DNA of 64,000 nucleotides. Source: Arthrobacter sp. SO5 (lineage in GTDB: Bacteria; Actinomycetota; Actinomycetes; Actinomycetales; Micrococcaceae). Below the pieces are notes generated by a model that saw only the letters and a list, made by a program, of their open reading frames with translations, was not told the origin of the DNA and ran no database searches. The position numbers and the translations under genes were made by a program. The stretch lies in the NCBI RefSeq assembly GCF_020532805.1, contig NZ_MQTQ01000053.1:1-64000 (forward strand). The letters run 5' to 3'. Positions 44,983-54,698 of the stretch are shown piece after piece (positions within the stretch are counted from its first letter, which is position 1; the number at the start of each line of letters is the position of its first letter).

Positions 44983-45534
44983 TCACAGCGTACGTGTCCG
45001 GGCGGGGTTTCGCACAGACGCGCCGCGCTCCATGACCAGCAGGATCAGCAGGCCGCCCAGGGCGGCCCCGATTGTATTGGCCAGGACATCAGCGACCGAC
45101 GGATACCGGGCCGGCAGGAAGACGAACTGTGCCAGTTCGATGGCGGCGGACAGCAGCAAGCCGGCGGCCCCGCCAACCCACCAATAGCTGCGCCCCATGA
45201 TCCAGACCACGAGGGCGCCCAGCGGCACAAACAGCAGGATATTTGAGGCGGCCTCCACGAAGCCATAGTCGACCCAATCGGGGATACCCCAGCGGTGGAG
45301 CCTGCGCAGCACTTTCATGAGCAGCTCGCCCCCGCCGCCGCGGTCGACCGGGGTTGGCCACAGGGTGATGAATCCCAGGATCACCACGTATCCGGCGAGC
45401 TCCCAGCTGGCGACGCGATGGGGTTGCACCGGAAACCCTTTCAGCAGAAACTGGCTTTTCCCTGATTCTAGCGCCGGGGCGCCCGATGCTTCAGGGAAGG
45501 AAACCTTGCCGTGGCGCATAGCCGCACCGATCAC
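44983..45534 (-). CDS. VanZ family membrane protein
   Basis: 183 aa with four to five membrane helices. VVILGFITLWPTPVDRG, then DWVDYGFVEAASNILLFVPL and ADVLANTIGAALGGLLILL match the VanZ pattern (conserved N-x-LLFVPLG and D-x-L-x-NTIGA). VanZ itself confers teicoplanin resistance by an unknown mechanism; most homologues are uncharacterised. The GTG start overlaps the acyltransferase stop as GTGA (45531-45534), so it is translationally coupled. Confidence 0.85.
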   Translation of the reverse strand: MIGAAMRHGKVSFPEASGAPALESGKSQFLLKGFPVQPHRVASWELAGYVVILGFITLWPTPVDRGGGGELLMKVLRRLHRWGIPDWVDYGFVEAASNILLFVPLGALVVWIMGRSYWWVGGAAGLLLSAAIELAQFVFLPARYPSVADVLANTIGAALGGLLILLVMERGASVRNPARTRTL

Positions 45535-46544
45535 AACAAGTGGTGGTCTTTGTCCGGCATCAGGGCTCGCCGCGCCACGGAGTTGGGAAAACGCAGCAGC
45601 GCGAGGGCGACGGTGACCGGGAACACGCAGGCCGCAACAAACTCAACAATCTGCGGCACGCTGTCCGGGAGCAGCCAGAGGGGCACCGCGTGGAGCAGGA
45701 TGATCGGGGTCCCCATCTGGACAATGCGGGAAATCGTGCGTCCGCCCTTTTCGGGCAGGGCGTTCGCCAGCGGCCGGGCCAGGGACAGCGCGGCGAGGGC
45801 GATCAGCACGGCGACGGCGATGCTCAGCACGGGGGTCCCGAAGTCGGCCGACTTCAGCGTCATCCGGGCGCTGGTCCCGGTGGCAACCAGGACGCCGCAG
45901 AGGACGATGACGGCCGCGGCGCCGGCATAGAAGCGGCCGACCGTGGGCTCGATCTTCCGGTAGGCGTACCCGGCGGCCATGAAGAGGATGGAGACGGCGC
46001 CCACATCCACGGCAAAGGGCAGGCCGCCGAGGAGCCGATCGTCAAAGATACTCGCCGCGAGCGCCAGGCCGAGGCAGCCGTAATACACCCAGCGGGGTGC
46101 GAACATGAGGATGCGGAACAAGATGGCGGCCACAAAGATCGCAGTCATGAACCAGAAGGCCGTGAACGGGCTGGTCGCCCTTTCCCCGCCCCAGAGCAGG
46201 TCCAGGGCACGTGAGCCCAGGCCGACCTCGTCCTTGGTGCCGATCAGTGTCCGGGCAAAGTACGGGACCGAGAGAATGGCAAGCCAGGCAAAGTAGGGGA
46301 CAAGCAGCTTCCACGACTGGTACCGGAGATCCTGGGCCACGGACCGTTTGGCGGACCACAGGTAGCCGGAAAGGACGAAGAAGATGGCGACGTACCCGCC
46401 GATCGGGTACTGCACCCAGACGTGCCCCGCAACGACGACCAGCAGGCCGATGAGGCGAACGATATCGATCCGGACGGACCGCTTCTGTCGGGCCGAAGCT
46501 GCGTCGGCTGCCGCCGGTTGATCTGTGATCGGACGTTCTGTCAT
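45531..46544 (-). CDS. Acyltransferase 3 family membrane protein
   Basis: 337 aa from ATG 46544 (a longer frame reaches 46598). RIDIVRLIGLLVVVAGHVWV contains the family's early conserved His, and FFVLSGYLWSAKRSV matches the FFVLSGY-type motif. About ten membrane helices follow. The family acylates extracytoplasmic sugars and lipids, so O-acetylation of the nearby glycan is plausible. First gene of the reverse operon acyltransferase-VanZ-ugd. Confidence 0.88.
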   Translation of the reverse strand: MTERPITDQPAAADAASARQKRSVRIDIVRLIGLLVVVAGHVWVQYPIGGYVAIFFVLSGYLWSAKRSVAQDLRYQSWKLLVPYFAWLAILSVPYFARTLIGTKDEVGLGSRALDLLWGGERATSPFTAFWFMTAIFVAAILFRILMFAPRWVYYGCLGLALAASIFDDRLLGGLPFAVDVGAVSILFMAAGYAYRKIEPTVGRFYAGAAAVIVLCGVLVATGTSARMTLKSADFGTPVLSIAVAVLIALAALSLARPLANALPEKGGRTISRIVQMGTPIILLHAVPLWLLPDSVPQIVEFVAACVFPVTVALALLRFPNSVARRALMPDKDHHLL

Positions 46545-46688
46545 CGGAGCCCCGCAGTCCGGAGGTATGGGACGCCAAATGGCCGCTGAGACCGGCACCC
46601 TGACTGGGATACTAGCAGTGGATCCGGGACCTCACTAGAGTGTTTTCTACGTGTTTTTGCCCCGCCGGGGCGTACCCTTGCCAGCCGG

Positions 46689-46710
46689 CCCGGGCAGCCG
46701 GGCTGCCGGG
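46689..46710 (-). terminator. Hairpin after the SCO4848-type gene
   Basis: A GC-rich, nearly perfect inverted repeat (CCCGG-g-CAGC / GCTG-CCGGG) begins 5 bases beyond the stop of the small membrane protein gene. There is no U-tract. Confidence 0.5.
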
Positions 46711-46714
46711 CAGG

Positions 46715-46936
46715 CTAGCCGAGCAGGCCGGCTATTCCGATGGCCGCAGTCGCCGCCCCGAGCAGCATGGAGATGCCCACAATGACGAAGTGGACGGTGA
46801 GGAAGCGGGTGGCCTTCCCGCCGGTATCGCGTGATCTTGGATCCTTCATTACCCGGCGCAGGAACTGCGGCCAGACCGCCAGGGACCAGACGCCGGAGAT
46901 GATCAGGACGACGGCCAGGGCTGCCGGCAGCTGCAC
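46715..46936 (-). CDS. Small membrane protein, SCO4848 family
   Basis: 73 aa with two hydrophobic segments (LAVVLIISGVWSLAVWPQFL and FVIVGISMLLGAATAAIGIA) separated by a basic loop, RRVMKDPRSRD. Layout and motifs match the actinobacterial SCO4848-type family of unknown function. GTG start 3 bases after the stop of the DUF2505 gene, so the two are likely coupled. Confidence 0.8.
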   Translation of the reverse strand: MQLPAALAVVLIISGVWSLAVWPQFLRRVMKDPRSRDTGGKATRFLTVHFVIVGISMLLGAATAAIGIAGLLG

Positions 46937-46939
46937 GGG

Positions 46940-47437
46940 CTAGTGGCTCTCGAGCCAGGCCTGGGCCTGGCTCGACTGGATGTTCAGGGCCTTGCCGACC
47001 ATCGGCTCCGCGGCCTCGGCGATTTTGCCGCCCAGGAACGGCACCGAGGAGGTGACCGTGCCGACAAGTTCGATCCGGGTGCTGCCGCCGTCGGCGACAA
47101 GGCGCTGGACGGCATTCACGTCGAGGGGAGCTCCGGCGATCTTGAGTGAGATGTTGCTTTGCCGGGATCCGTCGGCGGCCGGCGCGTCCCAGGCCTCAAG
47201 CTGGGTCACCTTGAGGCTCTCACCGAGGAACTTCCGCGCCATGTCCGGCATCCGGGTGGTCGGGATGGTGCGCACGGTGGTGGTGCTGAATGCGCCGGCC
47301 GGATCGCCGTCCACGGCAAAGGATTCGAGGGTGCCGCCGACGAGCTCGCTCGCGTGGCGCAGGAAGTCCTCGTTCACGAACACTGCGGTCACGCGGTCGA
47401 CATGGTGCGGAAGGGTGGTCGAGGCACTCAGGGCCAT
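46940..47437 (-). CDS. DUF2505 domain-containing protein
   Basis: 165 aa from ATG 47437. The protein begins MALSASTTLPHHVDRVTAVF and contains the Ile/Val-rich strands and closing helix of the START-like DUF2505 fold. It is soluble, with no signal peptide. Function is unknown; related folds bind hydrophobic ligands. GGAGG lies about 6 bases upstream of the ATG. The frame runs further upstream to 47926, but that part overlaps the next gene and is not coding. Confidence 0.85.
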   Translation of the reverse strand: MALSASTTLPHHVDRVTAVFVNEDFLRHASELVGGTLESFAVDGDPAGAFSTTTVRTIPTTRMPDMARKFLGESLKVTQLEAWDAPAADGSRQSNISLKIAGAPLDVNAVQRLVADGGSTRIELVGTVTSSVPFLGGKIAEAAEPMVGKALNIQSSQAQAWLESH

Positions 47438-47484
47438 GGGGGTCCTCCGTGGGGTGGAACTGGACGATTCGGGCTCCAAACATC

Positions 47485-48996
47485 CTACGGGGTGTGCCCG
47501 GCCCGCTCCGATTCGAGGTCCTGGAGCTCCCGCGCAGCGGCCGTGATATTCCGCGACATGGCGGGAAATATCACGCTGTGGAACGGCAGCACGGCGAGCC
47601 AGTACAGGCGGCCACTGAGGCCCTTGGGGAAGAAGATGGCGCGCTGGCGGTAGCGGCTGCCCGCGCCGTCGGGCTCCACGGAGAGCTCGAGCCAGGCCCG
47701 TCCAGGCGCCCGCATTTCGGCGCGCAGCCGGAGCAAATGGCCGCGGTCTATCCGCTCGACGCGCCACCAGTCCACCACTTCGCCGTCGGCCAGCAGATGC
47801 GGGTTCCGCCGGCCGCGCAGCAGCCCCGCCCCGCCGGTGAGCTTGTCCAGCCAGCCCCGCACCTGCCAGGCCAGCGGCAGCGAATACCAGCCGTTGCGGC
47901 CGCCAATGCCTTCGATGATGGTCCACACGTGTTTCGGGTCGACGTCGCTTTGGAAGCTGCGCTCGTCCAGGTTCACCGTGTGGCCGGACCAGTCCGGGTC
48001 GCTCGGCAGGGGATCGGCGTCAACGCCGGCGCTGGCCCACGTTGTTTCGACCTGGCCGTCGCGTTCCTTGCCCAAGGCGAGGGCCACGGCACTCCGGTAG
48101 GGCGTCAGGCCGCCCGCCGGCACCGGAATGTACCCGTCGATGTCACGTTCCCGGGTGACGGCGTCGTGCTGGAGCGATTCCACCAGCGGCAGTGACATGG
48201 AAAGCGGGATCGGCGTGGTCAACGCCACCCACATGCCCGCGAGCTTGGGCGCGGGAATGGGGAGCGCCAGGACCACGCGGTACGGCAGGCCTGCCTCGGC
48301 GGCATATTCCTTCATCATTCCCGCGTAGCTGAGCACCTCGCGGCAGCCGATGTCGAAGGTGCGGTTGATCGGGCCGTCCAGGCTCGCCGCGGCTACGAGA
48401 TAGTACAGGACGTCCCGGACGGCGATCGCCTCGATCCTGTTGCGCACCCAGCTCGGCGCGGGCATCAGCGGGAGCGTCTCGGATAAGTGGCGGATCATTT
48501 CGAACGACGCCGAGCCGGAACCGATGACGACGCCGGCCTGGAAGACCACCGCGTCCACCGGGCTGTCCAGGAAGACTTTCCCTACCGCCTCACGGGAGCG
48601 CATGTGGGTGGACAGTTCGGCGCCGGACGGGTGCAGGCCGCCCAGGTAGACAATCCGGTCCACCCCGGCCGCGGCCGCCGCCCGGGCAGTCATCCCTGCC
48701 ATCGCCTGCTCCTTGGCCTCGAAGCCGGCCCCGGCGGCCATGGAATGGACCAGGTAGTACAGGACGTCGACGCCGTCGAGCGCCTCGCGGAGGGCGTCGC
48801 CGTCGTCCAGGCTGCTCTGGATGACCTGGACGCGGTCCAGCCACGGGACTTCGGCGATTTTGGCGGGCGTTCGGACGAGGACCCGCACCGTGTGGCCAGC
48901 CTCGAGGAGCCGGGGTACCAGCCGCCCGCCGATGTAGCCGGTGGCGCCGGTGACGAGCACCGTCTTCGGATGCGCTGCCGTGGGGTTCCCGTTCAT
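47485..48996 (-). CDS. NAD(P)-binding SDR-like oxidoreductase with C-terminal DUF2867
   Basis: 503 aa from ATG 48996 (AGGAG 8 bases upstream). The N-terminal extended-SDR Rossmann motif VLVTGATGYIGGRLVPRLLE binds NAD(P). VYLGGLHPSGAELSTHMRSR replaces the canonical YxxxK, so catalysis is unlike classical SDRs. The C-terminal ~150 residues are DUF2867 (START-like), ending near IFFPKGLSGRLYWLAVLPFH. The substrate is unknown. Divergent from mfd across 237 bp with no other gene. Confidence 0.88.
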   Translation of the reverse strand: MNGNPTAAHPKTVLVTGATGYIGGRLVPRLLEAGHTVRVLVRTPAKIAEVPWLDRVQVIQSSLDDGDALREALDGVDVLYYLVHSMAAGAGFEAKEQAMAGMTARAAAAAGVDRIVYLGGLHPSGAELSTHMRSREAVGKVFLDSPVDAVVFQAGVVIGSGSASFEMIRHLSETLPLMPAPSWVRNRIEAIAVRDVLYYLVAAASLDGPINRTFDIGCREVLSYAGMMKEYAAEAGLPYRVVLALPIPAPKLAGMWVALTTPIPLSMSLPLVESLQHDAVTRERDIDGYIPVPAGGLTPYRSAVALALGKERDGQVETTWASAGVDADPLPSDPDWSGHTVNLDERSFQSDVDPKHVWTIIEGIGGRNGWYSLPLAWQVRGWLDKLTGGAGLLRGRRNPHLLADGEVVDWWRVERIDRGHLLRLRAEMRAPGRAWLELSVEPDGAGSRYRQRAIFFPKGLSGRLYWLAVLPFHSVIFPAMSRNITAAARELQDLESERAGHTP

Positions 48997-49233
48997 GGTT
49001 GGCTCCTCGTGATTGCCCGGAAATACGTCATTGGCCAAATAGTCATTGCCCATATAAAAGCCATTCGGAGTGGCAGCTGCCCCGGACTGCCCGGGACCTG
49101 CCTCTGGTGCCAGCTTAGTCCCGCGGGGCAGACCGTCCCCGGCTCCGCGGTAGGCTTGGACTACCCGGGATTCGCCAGAATTCCGGCTATTCGTGTTGCC
49201 TGCGTCCCCGTGATCCCTTCAGGAGCAACAGCT

Positions 49234-52200
49234 ATGAGCCTCAACGGCCCCTCTCTCACCGGTCTGCGCCGTGTCCTTGCCGAAGACCGGAGCTACACCC
49301 GCGTCCGGGCCGAGGCCGCGCGGGGTTTCGGCGTCCGCAGCGAGGACTACCAGATCAGCGCACCGGCCGGCCTGCGCTCGGCCCTGCTCGCGGAGATGGC
49401 CGACGGCCTGGCCGTTTCAGCCGCCGACGGCGGGCCGGCGCCCGTGGTCCTGGCCGTGACGGCTACGGGCCGGGAGGCGGAGGACCTGACGGAGGCGCTG
49501 CGCGCGTTCCTGCCGGCCGAGACGATCGCCGAGTTCCCCAGCTGGGAGACCCTGCCGCACGAACGGCTTTCCCCGCGCTCGGACACAGTGGGCCGCCGAC
49601 TGTCCGTGCTCCGCCGGCTGGCCCACCCTGACGCCGCCGGCGCCCTGCGCGTTGTGGTGGCCCCGGTCCGCGCGGTGGTCCAGCCGATCGTGGCTGGCCT
49701 CGGCGAACTGGTCCCCGTCACCCTGAAAGTGGGCCAGGAGATCCCGTTCAGCGACGTGGTCCGGAGCCTCGCCGACGCCGCCTACGCCCGGGTGGACATG
49801 GTGACCCGGCGCGGCGAGTTCGCCGTGCGCGGCGGCATGCTGGATGTCTTCCCGCCCACCGAGGACCACCCCATCCGGGTGGAGTTCTTCGGGGACGAGG
49901 TGGACCAGATGCGCTGGTTCGCCGTCGCCGACCAGCGCTCGCTGACCGCGCCCGGAGTGCACCATCCCGCGGAACTGCATGCCCCGCCGTGCCGCGAAAT
50001 CCTGATCACGCCCTCTGTCATGTCCCGCGCCGCCACGCTGAAGTCCCAGCTGCCGGCCGCCGCGGACATGCTGGAGAAGATCGCCGGCGGCATCGCCGTC
50101 GAAGGCATGGAGTCCCTGGCCCCGGTGCTGGTGGACGCCATGGTGCCGTTCCTGGACAGCTTCCCGGCCGGCTCGATGGCTGTGGTGATTGAGCCCGAAA
50201 AGGTCCGGACCCGCGCCCACGACCTCGCCGCCACCAACGAGGAATTCCTCGAGGCCGCCTGGTCCACGGCGTCCGACGGCGGGACCGCACCCCTGGATCT
50301 GACCTCCGCTGCATCCGCGGCGTTGCACTCCGCCAGCTTCCGCTCACTCACCGACACCCGCTCGGCAGCCCTCGAACACGGCATGTCCTGGTGGTCCATC
50401 ACCTCGCTGGCCACCGACGAGGAACTGCTGCCCGACATTGACGTACTCAACCTGCACGCCCGGGAACCGCGCGGCTACCAGGGCGATGTGGCCGAAATGA
50501 TGGACTTCATCGGCTCCCACATCCGGGACCAGTGGCGGATCGTCGTCGTCACCGAAGGCCCCGGCCCGGCCCAGCGGCTCGCGGAGCTCTTCCACGACAA
50601 CGACATCCCCTGCGCCCGGGTCGACTCCCTCGCCGACGACCCCCAAGCCGGGCTGATCGAGGTGACCACGGCCGCCGTCGGACGCGGTTTTGTCCTGGAT
50701 TCGCTCAAGCTGGCACTCCTGACCGAGGCCGACCTGCTGGGCAGGACCTCCGCGGGATCCACCAAGGACATGCGCCGGATGCCGTCCAAGCGGCGGAACG
50801 CCGTCGATCCGCTGCAGCTCGTGGCCGGCGACTCCGTAGTGCACGAACAGCACGGCATCGGACGTTTCGTGGAACTGATCCAGCGCAAGGTCGCCGGTGG
50901 CGGGGACGGGGTGCGCGAGTACCTGGTCCTGGAATACGCCCCGTCCAAGCGCGGCGCCCCGGGCGACAGGCTCTTCGTGCCCACGGACCAGCTGGACCAG
51001 GTCACGCGGTACGTCGGCGGGGACACTCCCGGGCTGAGCAAGATGGGCGGCTCGGACTGGGCCAGCACCAAGTCCAAAGCGCGCCGGGCCGTCAAGGAAA
51101 TCGCGGGCGAACTCATCCGGCTGTACTCTGCCCGGATGGCCTCCCGCGGCTATGCGTTCGGCCCGGACACCCCCTGGCAGCGCGAACTCGAGGAAGCCTT
51201 CCCCTACGTGGAGACCCCGGACCAGCTGACCACCATCAATGAGGTCAAGGCCGACATGGAGCGCGAGATCCCCATGGACCGGCTGATCTCCGGCGACGTC
51301 GGCTACGGCAAGACCGAGATCGCGGTCCGGGCCGCGTTCAAGGCGGTCCAGGACGGCAAGCAGGTCGCCATCCTCGTGCCGACCACCCTGCTGGCCCAGC
51401 AGCACTACGAGACGTTCACCGAACGCTTTTCCGGCTTCCCGCTCGTCGTCAAGCCGCTGTCCCGCTTCCAGGGCGCGAAGGAAACCAAGGAGACCGCGGA
51501 GGGGGTCAAGAACGGCTCGGTCGACGTCGTGATCGGCACGCACCGCCTGCTCTCCAAGGACTTCGCCTTCAAGGACCTCGGCCTCGTGGTGGTGGACGAG
51601 GAGCAACGCTTCGGCGTCGAACACAAGGAGGCGCTCAAGAAGATGCGCACCAACGTGGACGTCCTGGCCATGAGCGCCACTCCCATACCCCGGACCCTGG
51701 AGATGTCGCTGACCGGCATCCGGGAGACCTCCACGCTGGCCACCCCGCCGGAGGAACGCCACCCGGTGCTGACCTATGTGGGCCCCTACACGGACAAGCA
51801 GACGTCAGCGGCGATCCGCCGCGAACTGATGCGCGAAGGCCAGGTGTTCTTCGTCCACAACCGGGTCTCCACGATCGACCGCACAGCGGCGAAGATCCGC
51901 GAGCTGGTCCCGGAGGCCCGCGTGGAAGTGGCGCACGGACAGATGTCCGAGAGCCGGCTGGAACAGATCATCGTGGACTTCTGGGAAAAGCGCTTCGACG
52001 TGCTGGTCTGCACCACCATTATCGAGACCGGCCTGGACATCTCCAACGCCAACACCCTGATCGTGGACGGCGCCGACAAGTACGGGCTCTCCCAGCTCCA
52101 CCAGCTGCGCGGACGCGTCGGCCGCGGCCGCGAACGCGCCTACGCGTACTTCCTGTATGCCGCGGAAAAGCCGCTCGGTGAGGTGGCGCTGGAACGGCTC

Positions 52201-52866
52201 AAGGCCGTCGCCACCCACAACGAGCTCGGCGCGGGCATGCAGCTGGCCATGAAGGACCTTGAGATCCGCGGCGCCGGCAACCTGCTCGGCGGCGAGCAGT
52301 CCGGCCACATCCAGGGCGTGGGCTTTGACCTCTACATCCGGCTGGTCGGCGAGGCCGTGGCGGAGTACCGCGGCGACGCCGAGGAGAAGGCCGCCGAAAT
52401 GAAGATCGAACTGCCGGTCAACGCGCACCTGCCGCATGACTACGTGCCGGGAGAGCGGCTGCGCCTCGAGGCGTACCGGAAGCTCGCGGGCGCCATCTCC
52501 TATGAGGGGATTGACGAGGTCCTCGCCGAGCTGGTGGACCGCTATGGCGAACTGCCGCTGCCCGCGAAGAACCTGATCGACGTCGCCCGCTTCAGGGTGG
52601 GGGCCCGCGAGGCCGGGCTCAGCGACGTCGCGCTGCAGGGCAATTTCATCAAGTTCTCCCCGGCCCAGCTGCCGGAGTCCAAGCTCATGCGGCTCACCCG
52701 GATGTACCCCGGCGCGCAGTCCAAGCCCGCCCTGGACGCGGTGCTCATTCCGAAGCCCAAGACCGCCCGGATCGGCGGCCGGGACCTCCAGGACGCCGAG
52801 ATCCTCGAGTGGGCCAACGGGGTCATCCGCAACATCTTCTCCGACGCGCAGCTCGCGGTGAAGTAG
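49234..52866 (+). CDS. mfd: Transcription-repair coupling factor
   Basis: 1210-aa DNA translocase that displaces stalled RNA polymerase and recruits UvrA. The N-terminal UvrB-like region contains EFPSWETLPHERLSPR. The RNA-polymerase interaction domain begins around DSVVHEQHGIGRFVEL. The RecG-like helicase core has Walker A SGDVGYGKTE near residue 687, DEEQRFGVEHKE and SATPIPRTLEMSLTGIRE; RGRVGRGRERAYAYF follows, then the TRCF C-terminal domain. ATG 49234 with AGGAG upstream; the frame is open much further back, antisense to the SDR gene, and is non-coding there. Confidence 0.97.
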   Translation: MSLNGPSLTGLRRVLAEDRSYTRVRAEAARGFGVRSEDYQISAPAGLRSALLAEMADGLAVSAADGGPAPVVLAVTATGREAEDLTEALRAFLPAETIAEFPSWETLPHERLSPRSDTVGRRLSVLRRLAHPDAAGALRVVVAPVRAVVQPIVAGLGELVPVTLKVGQEIPFSDVVRSLADAAYARVDMVTRRGEFAVRGGMLDVFPPTEDHPIRVEFFGDEVDQMRWFAVADQRSLTAPGVHHPAELHAPPCREILITPSVMSRAATLKSQLPAAADMLEKIAGGIAVEGMESLAPVLVDAMVPFLDSFPAGSMAVVIEPEKVRTRAHDLAATNEEFLEAAWSTASDGGTAPLDLTSAASAALHSASFRSLTDTRSAALEHGMSWWSITSLATDEELLPDIDVLNLHAREPRGYQGDVAEMMDFIGSHIRDQWRIVVVTEGPGPAQRLAELFHDNDIPCARVDSLADDPQAGLIEVTTAAVGRGFVLDSLKLALLTEADLLGRTSAGSTKDMRRMPSKRRNAVDPLQLVAGDSVVHEQHGIGRFVELIQRKVAGGGDGVREYLVLEYAPSKRGAPGDRLFVPTDQLDQVTRYVGGDTPGLSKMGGSDWASTKSKARRAVKEIAGELIRLYSARMASRGYAFGPDTPWQRELEEAFPYVETPDQLTTINEVKADMEREIPMDRLISGDVGYGKTEIAVRAAFKAVQDGKQVAILVPTTLLAQQHYETFTERFSGFPLVVKPLSRFQGAKETKETAEGVKNGSVDVVIGTHRLLSKDFAFKDLGLVVVDEEQRFGVEHKEALKKMRTNVDVLAMSATPIPRTLEMSLTGIRETSTLATPPEERHPVLTYVGPYTDKQTSAAIRRELMREGQVFFVHNRVSTIDRTAAKIRELVPEARVEVAHGQMSESRLEQIIVDFWEKRFDVLVCTTIIETGLDISNANTLIVDGADKYGLSQLHQLRGRVGRGRERAYAYFLYAAEKPLGEVALERLKAVATHNELGAGMQLAMKDLEIRGAGNLLGGEQSGHIQGVGFDLYIRLVGEAVAEYRGDAEEKAAEMKIELPVNAHLPHDYVPGERLRLEAYRKLAGAISYEGIDEVLAELVDRYGELPLPAKNLIDVARFRVGAREAGLSDVALQGNFIKFSPAQLPESKLMRLTRMYPGAQSKPALDAVLIPKPKTARIGGRDLQDAEILEWANGVIRNIFSDAQLAVK

Positions 52867-52869
52867 AGA

Positions 52870-53703
52870 ATGATGGGAGGCCATCACGCCGCGTCGGGAG
52901 CCGCGGCGTGGGTAGCTATCGCCTCGACCGGGCCCTACGCGCTGGGCTGGTACCCGCTGGACCCCACGGGAATCGTGATCGGCGCCATGGCGACGGCGGG
53001 GACCGCGCTGGTCTGCGACTGGGACCACCGCGCCAGCACGGTGGCACACGCGCTGCCGCCGCTGTCCAACCTGGTGGCGCGCGGCATTGAGAACGTCAGC
53101 GGCGGCCACCGGCAGGGCACGCATTCGGTGCTGGGCGCGGCGTTCTTCGTGCTGCTGGCCACGATCGCCGGGCAAGTGCAGGTGCAGACCCAGTGGGGGC
53201 TGCTGTCCGTGGGGGCCGGCCTGCTGTGCATGTTCATGATCAACATCGCGGCGAAGGCCCTCAAACTGTTTCCGAAGCACGGCTGGCTCAGCAACTGGGT
53301 CTTCGCACTGCTCATGGCGGCCCTGGTGACGTGGTTCGCGCCGCACCAGTGGACCTGGCTGCCGGTCTCGATGCTCACCGGTGTGCTGGTGCACATCGCG
53401 GGGGACATGATCACCACCGGGGGAGTGCCGCTGCTCTGGCCGCTGGTGATCAAGCCGCCGAAGGCCCTGCGCAAGGTGCCGCTGCTCAAGAACGTCTGGA
53501 AAGCCAACGGCGCGTTCTCCCTCCCGCTGCTGGGCCGGGCGGGATCGCGGCGGGAATGGTTCGTCCTCATCCCGGTGAGCGGCTACGCGCTGGTGGGCAT
53601 GTTCGGCGCGGGACTGGCCGTGGCCGAGACGCACTTCCCGGCCGCCCTGGCGCTGGGCACGGGGCTGGTCAGGAGCCTCTTCGCGCTGGCGGCCGCCACC
53701 TGA
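52870..53703 (+). CDS. Metal-dependent membrane hydrolase (YdjM/DUF457 family)
   Basis: 277 aa. MMGGHHAASGAAAWVA at the N-terminus, DWDHRASTVAH and GGHRQGTHSVLG carry the conserved His/Asp residues of the YdjM-like family, between about five membrane helices. The family is annotated as metal-dependent hydrolases; in enterobacteria a member is LexA-regulated. Start 4 bases after the mfd stop suggests an operon, a possible link to DNA-damage response, but this is inference. Confidence 0.86.
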   Translation: MMGGHHAASGAAAWVAIASTGPYALGWYPLDPTGIVIGAMATAGTALVCDWDHRASTVAHALPPLSNLVARGIENVSGGHRQGTHSVLGAAFFVLLATIAGQVQVQTQWGLLSVGAGLLCMFMINIAAKALKLFPKHGWLSNWVFALLMAALVTWFAPHQWTWLPVSMLTGVLVHIAGDMITTGGVPLLWPLVIKPPKALRKVPLLKNVWKANGAFSLPLLGRAGSRREWFVLIPVSGYALVGMFGAGLAVAETHFPAALALGTGLVRSLFALAAAT

Positions 53704-53784
53704 TCCGTCGTACCCGCGGCGCTTCCGCTATCACCGGCGTCGGACATCGTTGCTTTCTGCTTGTGCGGCGGTACTGTGAGGCGC

Positions 53785-54180
53785 ATGGAGATGCATCTTG
53801 AGGTTGTACAAGTGCCGGTGGCCGATGTCGGAGCGTCAAAGTCGTTCTATACGGAGAAGCTGGGCTTCGTCCTGGACCATGACGTGGAGCACATCCCCGG
53901 AATGAGGGTCGTTCAGCTGACACCGCCGGGTTCCGCCGCTTCGATCGTCATTGGCACGGGCATGACCGGCATGCAGCCTGGCAGTCTGGAGGGGTTGCAG
54001 CTGGTTGTCACCGATATCGTCGGGGTGCGCGCCGAACTCCTGGGCCGGGGCGCCGCAATCAGCGAGATTCAAGACCTGGGGGGAGTGCAATTTGCCTTCT
54101 TCGCCGACCCCGATGGCAACCGCTGGGTCATCCAGGGCGCGACGCCGCCCGCTCTCAGGGATGCACATCTGGACCGGTAG
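53785..54180 (+). CDS. VOC (glyoxalase/bleomycin resistance) family protein
   Basis: 131 aa from ATG 53785. One vicinal-oxygen-chelate fold: VVQVPVADVGASKSFYTEKL at the start, and FAFFADPDGNRWVIQGATPP with the metal-ligand region at the end. VOC proteins include lyases, isomerases and drug-binding proteins, and the sequence does not decide which. TspO follows after 17 bp. Confidence 0.88.
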   Translation: MEMHLEVVQVPVADVGASKSFYTEKLGFVLDHDVEHIPGMRVVQLTPPGSAASIVIGTGMTGMQPGSLEGLQLVVTDIVGVRAELLGRGAAISEIQDLGGVQFAFFADPDGNRWVIQGATPPALRDAHLDR

Positions 54181-54197
54181 CGAAAAAGGGAGCAGCG

Positions 54198-54698
54198 ATG
54201 AAACTGGTGACAGTGGTGTGGACGGCGGCTGCGACCGCCGCAACGGCGGCGGCCGGCGGAGTGGCAACGGATCCCGACGGCGCCTGGTATCGGCAGCTGC
54301 GCAAACCCCACTGGCAGCCGCCCGCCGTTGCGTTTCCCGTGGTCTGGACAGCACTTTACGCGGACCTCGCCGTGAGTTCCGCCGTCGCGCTGGACAGCAA
54401 CGGTGCGCCCGACGCCGCCGGCGGCAAACGCCGACAACAGGAAATAGCCGCTTACCGGGGTGCCCTGGCGGCCAACCTCGTTCTCAACGCCTTGTGGAGC
54501 TGGCTCTTCTGGCGCGCCCGCCGGCCATGGGTGGCCGCGGCGGAGTGCGCCGTCCTGACAGCGAGCAGTGCCGACCTGGTGCGGCGGACGTACAAGCTGA
54601 ACCGCAGCGCCGGCGTGGCCCTTGCCCCCTACGCCGTGTGGTGCGGATTCGCCACCGCATTGTCGACGGCAGTCGCGAAACTCAACCCCCTTAAATGA
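54198..54698 (+). CDS. TspO/MBR family protein
   Basis: 166 aa with five membrane helices. DGAWYRQLRKPHWQPPAVAF with PVVWTALY, and NLVLNALWSWLFWRARRPW, are the conserved Trp-rich elements of TspO, which binds porphyrins and cholesterol-like ligands and is linked to tetrapyrrole and stress responses. AAAGGGAG precedes the ATG. A terminator lies at the stop. Confidence 0.92.
   Translation: MKLVTVVWTAAATAATAAAGGVATDPDGAWYRQLRKPHWQPPAVAFPVVWTALYADLAVSSAVALDSNGAPDAAGGKRRQQEIAAYRGALAANLVLNALWSWLFWRARRPWVAAAECAVLTASSADLVRRTYKLNRSAGVALAPYAVWCGFATALSTAVAKLNPLK

Noticed and set aside
47438-47926. Upstream extension of the DUF2505 frame
   Set aside because: Overlaps the SDR/DUF2867 gene and lacks homology; ATG 47437 has a ribosome site.
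48487-49233. 249-codon N-terminal extension of mfd
   Set aside because: Antisense to the SDR/DUF2867 gene; the conserved Mfd N-terminus begins at ATG 49234, which has a good ribosome site.
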